A DNA stretch of 44,776 nucleotides, taken from NCBI GenBank assembly GCA_023145435.1, contig JAGLDS010000014.1, forward strand, positions 1 to 44,776. Direction: 5' to 3'. The notes beneath the pieces are model-generated. The model saw only the letters and a list, made by a program, of their open reading frames with translations. It was not told where the DNA came from and ran no database searches. The DNA comes from Clostridiales bacterium (lineage in GTDB: Bacteria; Bacillota; Clostridia; DUPQ01). This document shows positions 8,133 through 17,357 of this stretch, one piece after another. The position numbers and the translations under genes are program-made. Numbering within the stretch: position 1 is the stretch's first letter; each line of letters begins with the position of its first letter.

Positions 8133-9182
8133 CTACCCGATTGTATTCATTATTTCAATAACAGGGAAAATAATTGATAACAAAATAACTCCCACAATTA
8201 AAGAAATAACAATAATTAAAGCAGGTTCTAAAACTGTTGTTAACTTATCTAATCTCTGATCAAGTTGTTCTTCCATTTTTAAAGCTGCTTGTTGTAATAC
8301 CTCATCTAAATGTCCTGTTTTAAGTGCAATTTGAAAAAGTCTTTTAAATATATTTGGAAACATATCAAACTCATTAAATGCCTCAGTAATTTCATTTTCA
8401 TTTTTTATAATAGTAGAAGCTTTTTTCACTTTTTTCTTAATGACAGTATTATGTATTATAGGTACTATCATATCAAATGCTAATGCAATGCTTATCCCAC
8501 TTCTAATAAGCATTGATAAATTCTGTGCTATTACAATTGCATAATAAGTTTTTTCTATTCCTTTTCTAAATGGTAAAATTAGCTTTAACTTATCAAAGAA
8601 ACTTTGAAATTTGTTAATTAATTTAGCAAATCTATATATTAAATACAAACCAATTACAATTAATGAAATTAACAAGATATATTCACCAATAAACCCACCT
8701 GTATTTATAATTGCTTTTGAAATACCTGTCAATTCTCCACCAAGAGAAATTAAAATATCATTAAATAGTGGAATTACTTTTACGACTAAAAGAACAATAA
8801 CACTAAACATCAGTACAGTTAATATCAATGGATATGTTATTGCTGATTGTATTTTTCTGTTTATAATACTATCTTTTTCATATGTATCTGCAATTCTAAG
8901 TAACATAATATCCAAATTACCACTATTTTCACCAATAGAAATCATATTCACATAATAAGGAGTTAATATTTCTTTTTCCATTTCAATTGACTTAGTTAAT
9001 GTTAATCCATCATTTATATGATTTTTCAAACTTAAACAAAGTATTGAAACTCGTTTATTATCTGATTGGTCAATTAATAAATCCAAACCTTCTTGAAGCG
9101 AAATATCCGAATTAACAATCATAGCTAATTCTCTAGAAAACAAGGCTATTTCTTCATATGATAATGGTTTTTTTCTTTTCAT
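8133..9182 (-). CDS. Type II secretion/type IV pilus inner-membrane platform protein (GspF/PilC family)
   Basis: PilC/GspF proteins form the membrane platform on which the cytoplasmic ATPase acts to add or remove pilin subunits. The 349-aa protein has two T2SSF domains in tandem (about residues 8-130 and 210-335), each followed by long hydrophobic segments (around 107-130, 155-185 and 320-345), and the family-typical FPxIFKRLFQIALKTGHLDEVL stretch in the second copy. It is somewhat shorter than proteobacterial PilC. It starts 9 bp after the PilT-like gene. A single platform and a single ATPase in the operon point to one machine. Confidence 0.9.
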   Translation of the reverse strand: MKRKKPLSYEEIALFSRELAMIVNSDISLQEGLDLLIDQSDNKRVSILCLSLKNHINDGLTLTKSIEMEKEILTPYYVNMISIGENSGNLDIMLLRIADTYEKDSIINRKIQSAITYPLILTVLMFSVIVLLVVKVIPLFNDILISLGGELTGISKAIINTGGFIGEYILLISLIVIGLYLIYRFAKLINKFQSFFDKLKLILPFRKGIEKTYYAIVIAQNLSMLIRSGISIALAFDMIVPIIHNTVIKKKVKKASTIIKNENEITEAFNEFDMFPNIFKRLFQIALKTGHLDEVLQQAALKMEEQLDQRLDKLTTVLEPALIIVISLIVGVILLSIIFPVIEIMNTIG

Positions 9183-9191
9183 TTTTTCTCC

Positions 9192-10274
9192 TTATTTTAC
9201 TAAAGATAAATATTCATTAAACAATTGTACATCTTGAGCTTTTAATCTTGCATCTTCAACACTAATAATTTCTTCTTTACATAAAGTAGCTAAGTTTCTT
9301 TCAATGGAATGCATTCCATTAATTGAACCAGTTTGAATCAATGAATTAATCTGATAATGTTTACCTTCTCTAATTAAATTTCTAATAGCTGGATTTACAA
9401 CTAATACTTCAGATGCTAGAACCATACCATTATTATTTTTTCTAGGAATTAATTGCTGAGAAATAACACCTTCTAAAACAGTTGAAAGTTGGCTTTTAAT
9501 TTGATTTTGCTGTACATTAGGAAAGGCATCAATAATTCTATCAATAGATTTAACAGCACCACTTGTATGAAGAGTAGATAAAACTAAATGTCCAGTTTCA
9601 GCAGCTGTTAGAGCGATTTGTATGGTTTCAATATCTCTCATCTCCCCTACCATTATTACATCTGGATCTTCTCTTAGAGAAGATTTCAATGCATCTGCAA
9701 AGGATTTTGCATCATCACCAATTTCTCGCTGAGTTACCATGCTTTTTTGATGTTTATGTAAATATTCAACAGGATCTTCAATAGTTATTATATGATAAGG
9801 ATATTTTTTATTAATTAAATCAATCATACTAGCTAAAGTTGTAGATTTTCCACTACCAGTGGCTCCTGATATTAATACTAATCCTTTAGTTTTTTTAGTG
9901 AATGTTTTTAAAATTTCTGGTAACCCTAATTGTTCAAAATTAGGAATTTCTAAAGGTAAAGTACGAATTGCTATAGCATAGGTTCCACGTTGCTTGTATA
10001 TATTACATCTAAATCTACCAAGATTTCTTTTTGAATATGAGAAATCAACAACTTTATTTTCCATTAAATAATTAAGCCTTTTCTCATCTAAATATTCCTC
10101 TATAATTTTATTAATCATTTCAGGTTTCATTATTTCTGTATTAGAAATATCTGTTAATTTCGAATTAACACGTATAAGTGGCTTACTACCGGCACAAATA
10201 TGTAAATCAGTTGCTTTACGTTTCATGGTTTCTTCTAATAAGAAATCCATATATTTAGAATGTTTGTTATCCAT
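9192..10274 (-). CDS. pilT: PilT-type twitching motility ATPase
   Basis: The 360-aa protein is a secretion ATPase of the PilT/GspE superfamily. It shows Walker A GATGSGKST, the Asp box around IITIEDPVEYLH, Walker B DPDVIMVGEMRD, the His box TGHLVLSTLHT, and near the C-terminus AIRNLIREGK, the motif characteristic of PilT retraction ATPases. The N-terminal PAS-like domain occupies about the first 100 residues. It precedes the platform gene. No PilB-type extension ATPase is present, so either this enzyme powers both directions or PilB is encoded elsewhere; similar PilT-only clusters are known in Clostridia. The function in retraction is family knowledge, not shown here. Confidence 0.9.
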   Translation of the reverse strand: MDNKHSKYMDFLLEETMKRKATDLHICAGSKPLIRVNSKLTDISNTEIMKPEMINKIIEEYLDEKRLNYLMENKVVDFSYSKRNLGRFRCNIYKQRGTYAIAIRTLPLEIPNFEQLGLPEILKTFTKKTKGLVLISGATGSGKSTTLASMIDLINKKYPYHIITIEDPVEYLHKHQKSMVTQREIGDDAKSFADALKSSLREDPDVIMVGEMRDIETIQIALTAAETGHLVLSTLHTSGAVKSIDRIIDAFPNVQQNQIKSQLSTVLEGVISQQLIPRKNNNGMVLASEVLVVNPAIRNLIREGKHYQINSLIQTGSINGMHSIERNLATLCKEEIISVEDARLKAQDVQLFNEYLSLVK

Positions 10275-10290
10275 TTTGCCCCCTTAACAA

Positions 10291-10590
10291 CTAATACTTT
10301 TTCGCTTTTTTGTCTAATGCTTTCCCCATACTAATCCAAGAGTCTCTTAACCTATATCTAAGATCAACATCATATGTACAATCAATAGCATCATTTAATT
10401 TTCTTCTCATATCATGATATATATGAATGTCAAACTTTTCTTCATGTAGTAAAGTTTCCATATCAACAACCCAAGCGTCAAGAATATGGCCTTCTTCATT
10501 TAATTCTTCTAGCTTTTTCTTCATATGGGAAACTACAAGCTTAACAGCTTTTTTCTTAATGTCTTCATCTGATTGAATTTTTTTAGTCAT
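10291..10590 (-). CDS. Hypothetical protein, first gene of the pilus-like operon
   Basis: I do not recognise this 99-aa protein. It is soluble, highly charged and predicted mostly helical, with a lysine-rich start (MTKKIQSDEDIKKKAVK), a central WVVDMETLLHEE stretch and a basic tail (KKAKKY). No signal peptide, membrane segment or cysteine cluster is seen, except one cysteine near the middle. A GAAGGGATG ribosome region precedes it and pilT begins 16 bp after its stop, so it is almost certainly co-transcribed with the pilus genes. It could be a cytoplasmic adaptor or regulator of the ATPase; that is inference from position only. Confidence 0.6.
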   Translation of the reverse strand: MTKKIQSDEDIKKKAVKLVVSHMKKKLEELNEEGHILDAWVVDMETLLHEEKFDIHIYHDMRRKLNDAIDCTYDVDLRYRLRDSWISMGKALDKKAKKY

Positions 10591-10739
10591 AATATCATCC
10601 CTTCGTAAAGTTAGTTACAAAAATATTTACTATATGTAAATAAAAGCAAAAAATATAATTCATTTCTTATAAATTTTATCATAATTTCATTAATGATGAT
10701 AGTATTTAAAAAGATTACAAAATGTAGTATCATGACCAT

Positions 10740-11228
10740 ATGAATTGGATTAACTATTATAAACGAATAAATAATAAAATTTCTACTTTGACACCTCTAT
10801 ATTTTGACTGTGGAGAATTATGTAATAAATTATGTTGCCAAGATAATGGTAAAGGTATGATTCTGTTTCCACATGAAAAAGAATATATAGATACTTTATC
10901 AACTGATTTTACAATTATAGATAAAAATAATGTTAATACATTGTTTTGTACAGGTATTTGTAAAAGAGAAACTCGTCCAATAGCTTGTGTTATATATCCT
11001 CTATTCCCCTATTTATATGAAGACGGACGTTTAGATTTAAAAAAAGATATTAGAGGTAAAAATAGTTGCCCTTTATATTATGATGATATTAAAGAATTAT
11101 CTTTACAACCATTATTTCGTTTAAAATTATTTGCTCTACTTGAAGAAATGATTAAAGAAGAAGAAATTCATCAATTCCTTCGTATGATGACTGATGAATT
11201 ATTAACTATAGAAAAATTTACAAAATAA
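10740..11228 (+). CDS. Cysteine-cluster protein, YkgJ-like
   Basis: The 162-aa protein carries eight cysteines in an order like the YkgJ/putative zinc- or iron-chelating family: CGELCNKLCC near the N-terminus, then CTGICKRETRPIACVIYPLFPY, where RPxACxxYPL is the family hallmark, and a later Cys in KNSCPLYY. Molecular function is unknown; metal binding is inferred from the cysteines. It is a single gene, divergent from the pilus operon across a 149-bp gap, and shares a bidirectional terminator with ppdK. The ATG lacks a clear Shine-Dalgarno sequence (ATCATGACCAT upstream), so the exact start or mode of initiation is uncertain. Confidence 0.7.
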   Translation: MNWINYYKRINNKISTLTPLYFDCGELCNKLCCQDNGKGMILFPHEKEYIDTLSTDFTIIDKNNVNTLFCTGICKRETRPIACVIYPLFPYLYEDGRLDLKKDIRGKNSCPLYYDDIKELSLQPLFRLKLFALLEEMIKEEEIHQFLRMMTDELLTIEKFTK

Positions 11229-11251
11229 AAGCCAGATTAATTCTGGCTTTT
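11227..11251. terminator. Bidirectional terminator between the YkgJ-like gene and ppdK
   Basis: AAAAGCCAGA (11227-11236) and TCTGGCTTTT (11242-11251) form a 10-bp perfect stem with a TTAAT loop. Long T runs follow on the plus strand, and the A tract on the other side supplies U residues for the minus strand, so it can end both convergent transcripts. Confidence 0.9.
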
Positions 11252-11269
11252 ATTTTTATTTTTTTTTTA

Positions 11270-13894
11270 TTATCTATTAATAATTACTGATTGTGCAGCT
11301 GCTAATCTTGCAATTGGCACTCTAAATGGTGAACAAGAAACATAATCAAGTCCAACACGATAACAAAAATCAATTGATGATGGATCTCCACCATGTTCTC
11401 CACATATTCCTAATTTTATATTAGGTCTAGCTTTTCTACCTAAATCACATGCCATCTTAACTAGTTGTCCAACACCTGTTTGGTCTAATTTCGCAAATGG
11501 GTCTGATTCATAAATTTTCTTAGAATAATAATCGCTTAAGAATTTTCCAGCATCGTCTCTACTGAATCCAAATGTCATTTGAGTTAAGTCGTTAGTTCCA
11601 AAAGAGAAAAATGCAGCTTCTTTAGCAATAATATCAGCAGTTAAGCAAGCTCTAGGAATTTCAATCATTGTTCCAACAGTATATTCTAATTCAACTCTGC
11701 TTTCGCTTATTTTTTGATTAGCAGTTTTAACAACTAAATCTTTAACATATTTTAATTCAGCAACATCTCCAACAAGAGGAATCATAATCTCTGGTACAAC
11801 ATTCATCCCATTTTTATTAACATTAATTGCAGCTTCAATAACTGCTTTTGTTTGCATAATAGCAATTTCTGGATAAGATATTGATAAACGACATCCTCTA
11901 TGTCCCATCATTGGATTAAATTCATGTAACTCTTCTGTTTTTTCTTTAAGAGAATCATAAGTAACATTCATATCAACTGCTAAAGCTTTAATATCTTCTT
12001 CATCGGTTGGTAAGAACTCATGAAGTGGTGGATCTAAAAATCTTATTGTAACAGGATATCCTTGCATTGCCTCAAAGATTCCTTCAAAATCCCCACGTTG
12101 CATTGGTAATAATTTTTCTAATGCTTTTTCTCTTTGCTCTAAGTTATCAGCTAAAATCATTTCTCTAACAGCTTTAATTCTATCAGTTTCAAAGAACATA
12201 TGCTCTGTACGGCAAAGTCCAATACCTTCTGCACCAAATTTAACAGCAGTTTTTGCATCTTCTGGTGAATCTGCATTAGTTCTAACTTTAAGTGTTCTAA
12301 TCTCATCTGCCCAACTCATAAATGTAGCAAAGTCACCTGTTACTTCAGGTTCTACAGTTGGTAATTTAGTAGCATAAACATTTCCTTTAGATCCATCAAG
12401 TGAAATAAAGTCACCTTCAGAAATTTTAGTTCCATCATTTAATAAGAAATATTTTTCTTCTTCATATATTTTAATATCTGAACAACCTGAAACACAACAT
12501 GTTCCCATGCCCCTTGCAACTACTGCTGCATGTGAAGTCATTCCACCTCTAGCTGTTAAAATACCTTTAGAAACATGCATTCCTTCAATATCTTCAGGAG
12601 AAGTTTCTAATCTAACAAGAATAACTTCTTTTTCACCATTTTCGTGAGCTTTAGCTGCATCTTCTGCTGTAAAGAATACTTTACCAGTAGCAGCTCCAGG
12701 AGAAGCAGGTAAACCGTTTGCAACAATTGTTGCATTCTTAAGTGCTGTTGTATCAAACATTGGATGTAATACTGCATCAAGTTGCTTAGGATCTACCTTC
12801 ATAATGGCTTCTTCTTTAGTTAACATTCCTTCGTTTACTAAATCAACTGCAATTTTTAAAGCCGCTTGTGCAGTTCTTTTACCATTTCTAGTTTGTAATA
12901 AGAATAGTTTTCCTTTTTCAATCGTAAACTCAATATCTTGCATATCATGATAATGATCTTCTAAATCTTGAGCTATTTTGATAAATTGATTATAAATTTC
13001 ATTATTAGTATCTTTTAACTGTGAAATTTTCTTTGGTGTTCTAACTCCTGCAACAACATCTTCACCCTGTGCATTCATTAAAAATTCACCCATTAACATT
13101 TTTTCACCAGTAGATGGGTTTCTTGTAAAAGCAACGCCAGTTCCTGAAGTATCACCCATGTTTCCATAAACCATCTCTTGTACATTTACAGCTGTTCCAA
13201 TGTCACCTGGTATATCATTAATTCTTCTATAAATAATAGCTCTCTCATTGTCCCATGATCTAAATACAGCTTTAATTGCTTCTGCTAACTGAATTTTTGG
13301 ATCTTGTGGAAATTCACTACCCATTTCATCTTTATATAACTTTTTAAAAGCTTGTAATACTTCTTTCATATCATCAGCTGTTAATTCATTATCAAATTCA
13401 ACGCCTTTTTCTTCTTTAATAGCATCTAATTTTCTTTCAAATATTGATTTATCAACACCAATAACTACATCAGAAAACATCATTACAAAACGTCTATAAC
13501 TATCATATGCAAATGCTGCATTTCCAGTTAATTCAGCTAATCCTTCTACAACTACATCATTAAGTCCAAGATTTAAGACAGTGTCCATCATTCCTGGCAT
13601 TGATACTTTTGCACCACTTCTAACTGAAACTAAGAATGGATTATTTCTATCACCTAATTTTTTCCCAACAGTTTCTTCAGTTTTTGCTAAAGCTTCATCA
13701 ATTTGTAATTGAATATCATCGGCAATTACTTCACCATCAGCATAATATCTAGTACATACATCAGTAGATACAGTAAATCCTCTTGGTACTGGTAATCCAA
13801 TGTTTGTCATTTCAGATAAATTAGCACCTTTCCCACCTAATAGGTCTTTCATCTTCGCACTACCTTCAGTGAATAAGTATACATACTTTTTCAT
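11270..13894 (-). CDS. ppdK: Pyruvate, phosphate dikinase
   Basis: PPDK interconverts pyruvate, ATP and phosphate with phosphoenolpyruvate, AMP and pyrophosphate; in anaerobes it often works as a PPi-dependent glycolytic enzyme or supplies PEP. The 874-aa protein has the full domain order: an ATP-grasp nucleotide-binding part opening with LLGGKGANLSEM and ending in LFLLQTRNGKRT, the swivelling domain with catalytic His in GGMTSHAAVVARGMG (about residue 455), and a C-terminal TIM barrel with GLCRTEHMFF and SFGTNDLTQMTFG. It begins 17 bp after glyS behind GGAGG and is the last gene of its operon. The regulatory kinase/phosphatase of PPDK is not encoded here. Confidence 0.97.
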   Translation of the reverse strand: MKKYVYLFTEGSAKMKDLLGGKGANLSEMTNIGLPVPRGFTVSTDVCTRYYADGEVIADDIQLQIDEALAKTEETVGKKLGDRNNPFLVSVRSGAKVSMPGMMDTVLNLGLNDVVVEGLAELTGNAAFAYDSYRRFVMMFSDVVIGVDKSIFERKLDAIKEEKGVEFDNELTADDMKEVLQAFKKLYKDEMGSEFPQDPKIQLAEAIKAVFRSWDNERAIIYRRINDIPGDIGTAVNVQEMVYGNMGDTSGTGVAFTRNPSTGEKMLMGEFLMNAQGEDVVAGVRTPKKISQLKDTNNEIYNQFIKIAQDLEDHYHDMQDIEFTIEKGKLFLLQTRNGKRTAQAALKIAVDLVNEGMLTKEEAIMKVDPKQLDAVLHPMFDTTALKNATIVANGLPASPGAATGKVFFTAEDAAKAHENGEKEVILVRLETSPEDIEGMHVSKGILTARGGMTSHAAVVARGMGTCCVSGCSDIKIYEEEKYFLLNDGTKISEGDFISLDGSKGNVYATKLPTVEPEVTGDFATFMSWADEIRTLKVRTNADSPEDAKTAVKFGAEGIGLCRTEHMFFETDRIKAVREMILADNLEQREKALEKLLPMQRGDFEGIFEAMQGYPVTIRFLDPPLHEFLPTDEEDIKALAVDMNVTYDSLKEKTEELHEFNPMMGHRGCRLSISYPEIAIMQTKAVIEAAINVNKNGMNVVPEIMIPLVGDVAELKYVKDLVVKTANQKISESRVELEYTVGTMIEIPRACLTADIIAKEAAFFSFGTNDLTQMTFGFSRDDAGKFLSDYYSKKIYESDPFAKLDQTGVGQLVKMACDLGRKARPNIKLGICGEHGGDPSSIDFCYRVGLDYVSCSPFRVPIARLAAAQSVIINR

Positions 13895-13911
13895 TATTTT
13901 TCTTCCTCCGA

Positions 13912-15300
13912 TTAATAATTAATATTTTCTTCAAGAAATTCAGTCAATTTATCAATTGGCATTCTAACTTGCTCCATAGAATCTCTAAATCTAATGGTTA
14001 CACTATTATCTTCTAATGAATCAAAATCATAAGTGATACAATATGGCGTTCCAATTTCATCTTGTCTTCTATATCTTTTTCCTATACTTCCCGTTTCATC
14101 ATAATCACAGACAAACTTTTTACTTATCAATTGATATACTTCAATTGCCTGTTCTTTTAATTTCTTTGATAATGGTAATACTGCAGCTTTAATTGGTGCC
14201 AAAGCATTGTTGAACCTAAGAACAACTCTACCATCTTTTTCATCTAATTGTTCCTCGTCATAAGCTTCACATAAAAAAGCCAACAGAAGACGTTCTACGC
14301 CTACTGACGGTTCTATAACATATGGTACATACTTTTCATTTGTTATAGGGTCAAAATATTGTAAATCTTCTTTTGCAAATTTCATATGCTGTTTTAAATC
14401 ATAATCAGTTCTATCAGCAATACCCCATAATTCTCCCCAAACAAATGGGAACTTATATTCGATATCAGATGTAGCATTAGAATAAAAAGCTAGTTCTTCA
14501 GCTAAATGATCTCTTATTTTTAAATTTTCACTTTTTAATCCTAGTTCTAATAACCAATCAAAACAGAAATTTTTCCAATAATCAAACCACTCTAAGTCTT
14601 CACCAGGCTTACAGAAAAACTCTAATTCCATTTGTTCAAACTCTCGTGTTCTAAAAATAAAATTACCAGGAGTTATTTCATTTCTAAATGATTTTCCAAT
14701 TTGACCAATCCCAAATGGTATTTTTTTTCTAGTAGTCCGTTGAACATTTTTAAAATTAACAAAAATTCCTTGTGCTGTTTCTGGTCGTAAATAAATTTCT
14801 GAAGCACTATCTTCAGTAACTCCTTGGAATGTTTTAAACATCATATTAAATTGTCTGATATCTGTAAAATTTGATTTTCCACAAGCTGGGCAAGGAATAT
14901 TATTTTCTCTTATATATGATATAAGTTTTGAATTATCCCAACCATCAGATACTTCTTCATTATTGTTTGAAATATTATAGTCATCAATAATTTTATCAGC
15001 TCTATGTCTTGTGTTACACTCCTTACAATCTATAAGCGGATCTGTAAAACCTCCAACATGTCCAGATGCTTCCCATACTCTAGGATTCATGAGTATTGCA
15101 CAATCTAATCCTACATTATTAGGATTTTCTTGAACAAATTTTTTCCACCAAGCTTTTTTTATGTTGTTTTTTAATTCAACACCTAATGGGCCGTAATCCC
15201 ATGCATTGGCCAATCCGTCATAAATTTCTGAACCTGGGAATATAAAACCTCTTCTCTTAGCTAAAGAAACTATTTTTTCCATGGTTTTTTCTACGGTCAT
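13912..15300 (-). CDS. glyS: Glycyl-tRNA synthetase, dimeric (alpha2) type
   Basis: This class II synthetase charges tRNA-Gly. At 462 aa it is the single-chain homodimer type also called GlyQS, not the alpha2beta2 form. Motif 2 ([25 protein letters not shown]) and motif 3 ([14 protein letters not shown]) are intact, an internal Cys pair in CKECNTRH with CPAC suggests a zinc-binding insert, and the anticodon-binding domain lies at the C-terminus. Its ATG overlaps the rpoZ stop by four bases (ATGA), so it is translationally coupled. No T-box leader is possible at this position, so regulation must come from the operon promoter before yicC. Confidence 0.97.
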   Translation of the reverse strand: MTVEKTMEKIVSLAKRRGFIFPGSEIYDGLANAWDYGPLGVELKNNIKKAWWKKFVQENPNNVGLDCAILMNPRVWEASGHVGGFTDPLIDCKECNTRHRADKIIDDYNISNNNEEVSDGWDNSKLISYIRENNIPCPACGKSNFTDIRQFNMMFKTFQGVTEDSASEIYLRPETAQGIFVNFKNVQRTTRKKIPFGIGQIGKSFRNEITPGNFIFRTREFEQMELEFFCKPGEDLEWFDYWKNFCFDWLLELGLKSENLKIRDHLAEELAFYSNATSDIEYKFPFVWGELWGIADRTDYDLKQHMKFAKEDLQYFDPITNEKYVPYVIEPSVGVERLLLAFLCEAYDEEQLDEKDGRVVLRFNNALAPIKAAVLPLSKKLKEQAIEVYQLISKKFVCDYDETGSIGKRYRRQDEIGTPYCITYDFDSLEDNSVTIRFRDSMEQVRMPIDKLTEFLEENINY

Positions 15301-15512
15301 TCTTTTTCTCCATACTCATCAATTGTTTTAAAAACAATTGAACCTTGGTCAATTTCTTTTGTTGCAATTGTAATAGGGTTTTTTTCTTCACCTTCATAGT
15401 AGGTCTGGTATCCTTCTTGTACCTGTCTAGCTCTCTTTGATACAGCGATGACAACATTAAATCTGATATCAGCTTTTTCCATTAATTGCTCTAATGATGG
15501 TTTTGCGATCAT
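15297..15512 (-). CDS. rpoZ: RNA polymerase omega subunit
   Basis: The 71-aa protein is the omega subunit that helps beta-prime fold and assemble into RNA polymerase. Recognisable parts are the N-terminal [30 protein letters not shown], with the conserved SKRARQ core, and the [11 protein letters not shown] helix. It overlaps gmk upstream and glyS downstream by four bases each (ATGA), with a GGAG ribosome site inside gmk. The gmk-rpoZ pairing is the usual bacterial arrangement. Both overlaps use TGA as the stop codon, which fixes the genetic code as standard. Confidence 0.9.
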   Translation of the reverse strand: MIAKPSLEQLMEKADIRFNVVIAVSKRARQVQEGYQTYYEGEEKNPITIATKEIDQGSIVFKTIDEYGEKE

Positions 15513-16123
15513 TTCTTTCTCCTTACTAATTTATTAACTATATTTTTATTTCTAATTGTTTTTAATCTCTCAGCATGTATAATTTCTTCAATTTGATTAA
15601 CAGCGTATGCTAAATCATCATTTATAACAACATACTCATAATCATTAACATACTTTAATTCGCTTTCTGCGCTAATCATTCGTTTATTAATTGATTCTAT
15701 ACATTCAGTATTTCTATTGGTAATACGATTTCTTAGTTCTTCCATTGATGGGGGTAAAAGAAAAATCATAACTGCTTCTGGCCATATTTCTTTCACATTT
15801 ACAGCTCCTTCTACAGTTATCTCTAAAATAACATCGTTACCTTTTTTAGTCATATCTTCTATGAATTTTTTAGGTGTACCATAATAATTATTAACATACT
15901 CATCCCATTCTATTAGTTGCTTATTAATAATCATATTTTCAAACTTTTCACGTGATAAAAAAAAGTAATTAACACCGTTTTCTTCTTTATTTCTAGGATT
16001 TCTAGTAGTTGCTGAAACAGAATAAAAGATATTAGAATCTTTTTTTGTCAATTCCCTTATTACAGCATTTTTCCCAGTACCACTTGGTGCAGACACAATA
16101 ATTAGCATACCTAATTGTGACAT
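15509..16123 (-). CDS. gmk: Guanylate kinase
   Basis: Gmk phosphorylates GMP to GDP, an essential step of guanine nucleotide synthesis and recycling. The protein has a P-loop SAPSGTGKNAV, the SATTRNPRNKEENGVNYFF GMP-binding loop, and the ILEITVEGAVNVKE segment. I start it at the ATG at 16123 (MSQLGMLIIV, 204 aa), seven bases after AAGGAT and one base after the remA stop; an in-frame ATG at 16147 would force a 23-nt overlap. Asn replaces the Gly that usually follows the P-loop lysine, a small deviation. The gene lies in yicC-remA-gmk-rpoZ, the standard Firmicutes order. Confidence 0.96.
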   Translation of the reverse strand: MSQLGMLIIVSAPSGTGKNAVIRELTKKDSNIFYSVSATTRNPRNKEENGVNYFFLSREKFENMIINKQLIEWDEYVNNYYGTPKKFIEDMTKKGNDVILEITVEGAVNVKEIWPEAVMIFLLPPSMEELRNRITNRNTECIESINKRMISAESELKYVNDYEYVVINDDLAYAVNQIEEIIHAERLKTIRNKNIVNKLVRRKK

Positions 16124-16124
16124 A

Positions 16125-16376
16125 TTACACATCCTTTTCTTCATCAATAACTAGTCGATTACTAATTGTTTCTGGTTGAATTGCTGATAAAATAATATGA
16201 TGGCTATCAGTAATTATAACAGCTCTAGTTCTTCTCCCATAGGTCGCATCAACTAATTCTTTTGTATCTCTTGATTCTTGAATCATTCTTTTTATAGGAG
16301 CTGATTCAGGGTTTACAATTGCAATTACCCTATTAGCAGCTATCATATTCCCAAATCCAATGTTTATTAGTTTCAT
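16125..16376 (-). CDS. remA: RemA-family DNA-binding regulator (DUF370)
   Basis: The 83-aa protein matches RemA/DUF370: [17 protein letters not shown] at the start, [11 protein letters not shown] and the [15 protein letters not shown] segment. In Bacillus subtilis RemA is a ring-forming DNA-binding activator of biofilm matrix and osmoprotection genes. Here it sits between yicC and gmk, the conserved location. Whether it controls surface structures such as the nearby pilus-like operon cannot be told from the sequence. The ATG is preceded by AGGG. Confidence 0.92.
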   Translation of the reverse strand: MKLINIGFGNMIAANRVIAIVNPESAPIKRMIQESRDTKELVDATYGRRTRAVIITDSHHIILSAIQPETISNRLVIDEEKDV

Positions 16377-16383
16377 TTTTTCC

Positions 16384-17259
16384 CTACTCTAAATTCATAG
16401 CTTGTTCTCGTAGTTTTTCTACGATTGATTTACATTCAAGAACTAAGTTTGTGATTTCTAAAGAATTTCCTTTAGAACCAATTGTATTAATCTCTCTGTT
16501 CATTTCTTGAATAATAAAATCCAATTTTCTACCAGTTTGATCTTTTGCCATATTATCATTAAATTGCTTAACATGACTAGAAAGCCTTATCAATTCTTCA
16601 TCAATGCATGCTTTATCAGCAAAATATGCAACTTCTTGTGATAAACGATTTTCATCTATGTCTTGATCATTTAACAATTCTTCAATTCTATTTTTTAATT
16701 TTTCTCTATAATCATCTACTACGCTTTCAGATAATTTTTCTATTTCACTAATAAGTTTAACTAATTCACTAATTTTACCTTGCATGTCTAAATAAATATG
16801 TTTACCTTCATTTTTTTTCATTACTAATATATTATTCAATGCTTCTTGGCAAGTATTTTCTAGAAACTGTAAAATTAATTCTTCATCAATTTCTTCTTCA
16901 TCTGTCACAAAGACACCTGGAATTGAAGTAATTTGAAATGCTTCAATTTCTTTTTTAATTAAAAAAGAATCTTTTACTTTTTGAATCCCTAAAAAATATT
17001 GATTAGCTAAATCCATATCAATTGAAATGCTTACATTTGAATTATCAATATATTTTATAGTTACATAAACATCAATTTTTCCTCGTGATATCTGTTGTTT
17101 TATTAATTTTTTTAGTTTTTCTTCAACAAATGCGTAAGCCTTTGGTATTTTCATATTACAATCATGATACCGACTATTTACACTTTTCATTTCAATTTTT
17201 ACTTTTATCAGTTCATTTTCAGCAGTTGCTCTACCAAAACCTGTCATACTTATTGTCAT
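16384..17259 (-). CDS. yicC: YicC/YloC family endoribonuclease
   Basis: The 291-aa protein begins with [11 protein letters not shown], the hallmark of the YicC/YloC family, and ends with the DUF1732 domain ([21 protein letters not shown] ... VVECK-like [14 protein letters not shown]). Family members are single-strand RNA endonucleases implicated in small RNA turnover. Residues of the C-terminal domain such as QEMNRE are intact. It is the first gene of yicC-remA-gmk-rpoZ-glyS-ppdK, with its own extended -10 promoter in the 98-bp gap after rsmE. Confidence 0.93.
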   Translation of the reverse strand: MTISMTGFGRATAENELIKVKIEMKSVNSRYHDCNMKIPKAYAFVEEKLKKLIKQQISRGKIDVYVTIKYIDNSNVSISIDMDLANQYFLGIQKVKDSFLIKKEIEAFQITSIPGVFVTDEEEIDEELILQFLENTCQEALNNILVMKKNEGKHIYLDMQGKISELVKLISEIEKLSESVVDDYREKLKNRIEELLNDQDIDENRLSQEVAYFADKACIDEELIRLSSHVKQFNDNMAKDQTGRKLDFIIQEMNREINTIGSKGNSLEITNLVLECKSIVEKLREQAMNLE

Positions 17260-17290
17260 AATTCTTTCCTTTTCAAAAATATCTTAAATT

Positions 17291-17299
17291 ATTATATCA
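17291..17299 (-). promoter_or_regulatory. Extended -10 promoter for the yicC operon
   Basis: On the minus strand TGATATAAT (17299-17291) is a perfect TATAAT preceded by a TG one base upstream, an extended -10. No good -35 hexamer is seen 17 bases upstream, as is usual for this promoter type. The yicC start codon is about 32 bases downstream of the hexamer. Confidence 0.6.
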
Positions 17300-17311
17300 C
17301 AATTTTATTGT

Positions 17312-17348
17312 TAAAAGAGGGTATTTTACTACAAATTACTCTCTTTTA
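17312..17348 (-). terminator. Probable terminator after rsmE
   Basis: TAAAAGAG (17312-17319) and CTCTTTTA (17341-17348) pair perfectly and the interior (GTA..TTT with AAA..TAC) can extend the stem with small bulges. On the minus strand the stem ends in TTTTA, giving a moderate U tract just after the rsmE stop. It separates the heat-shock operon from the yicC promoter. Confidence 0.55.
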
Positions 17349-17357
17349 CTTCATTTT

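Noticed and set aside
15257-15457. Basic 66-aa frame overlapping rpoZ and glyS
   Set aside because: It is an alternate frame over rpoZ, lysine-rich from AT-rich codons, without support.
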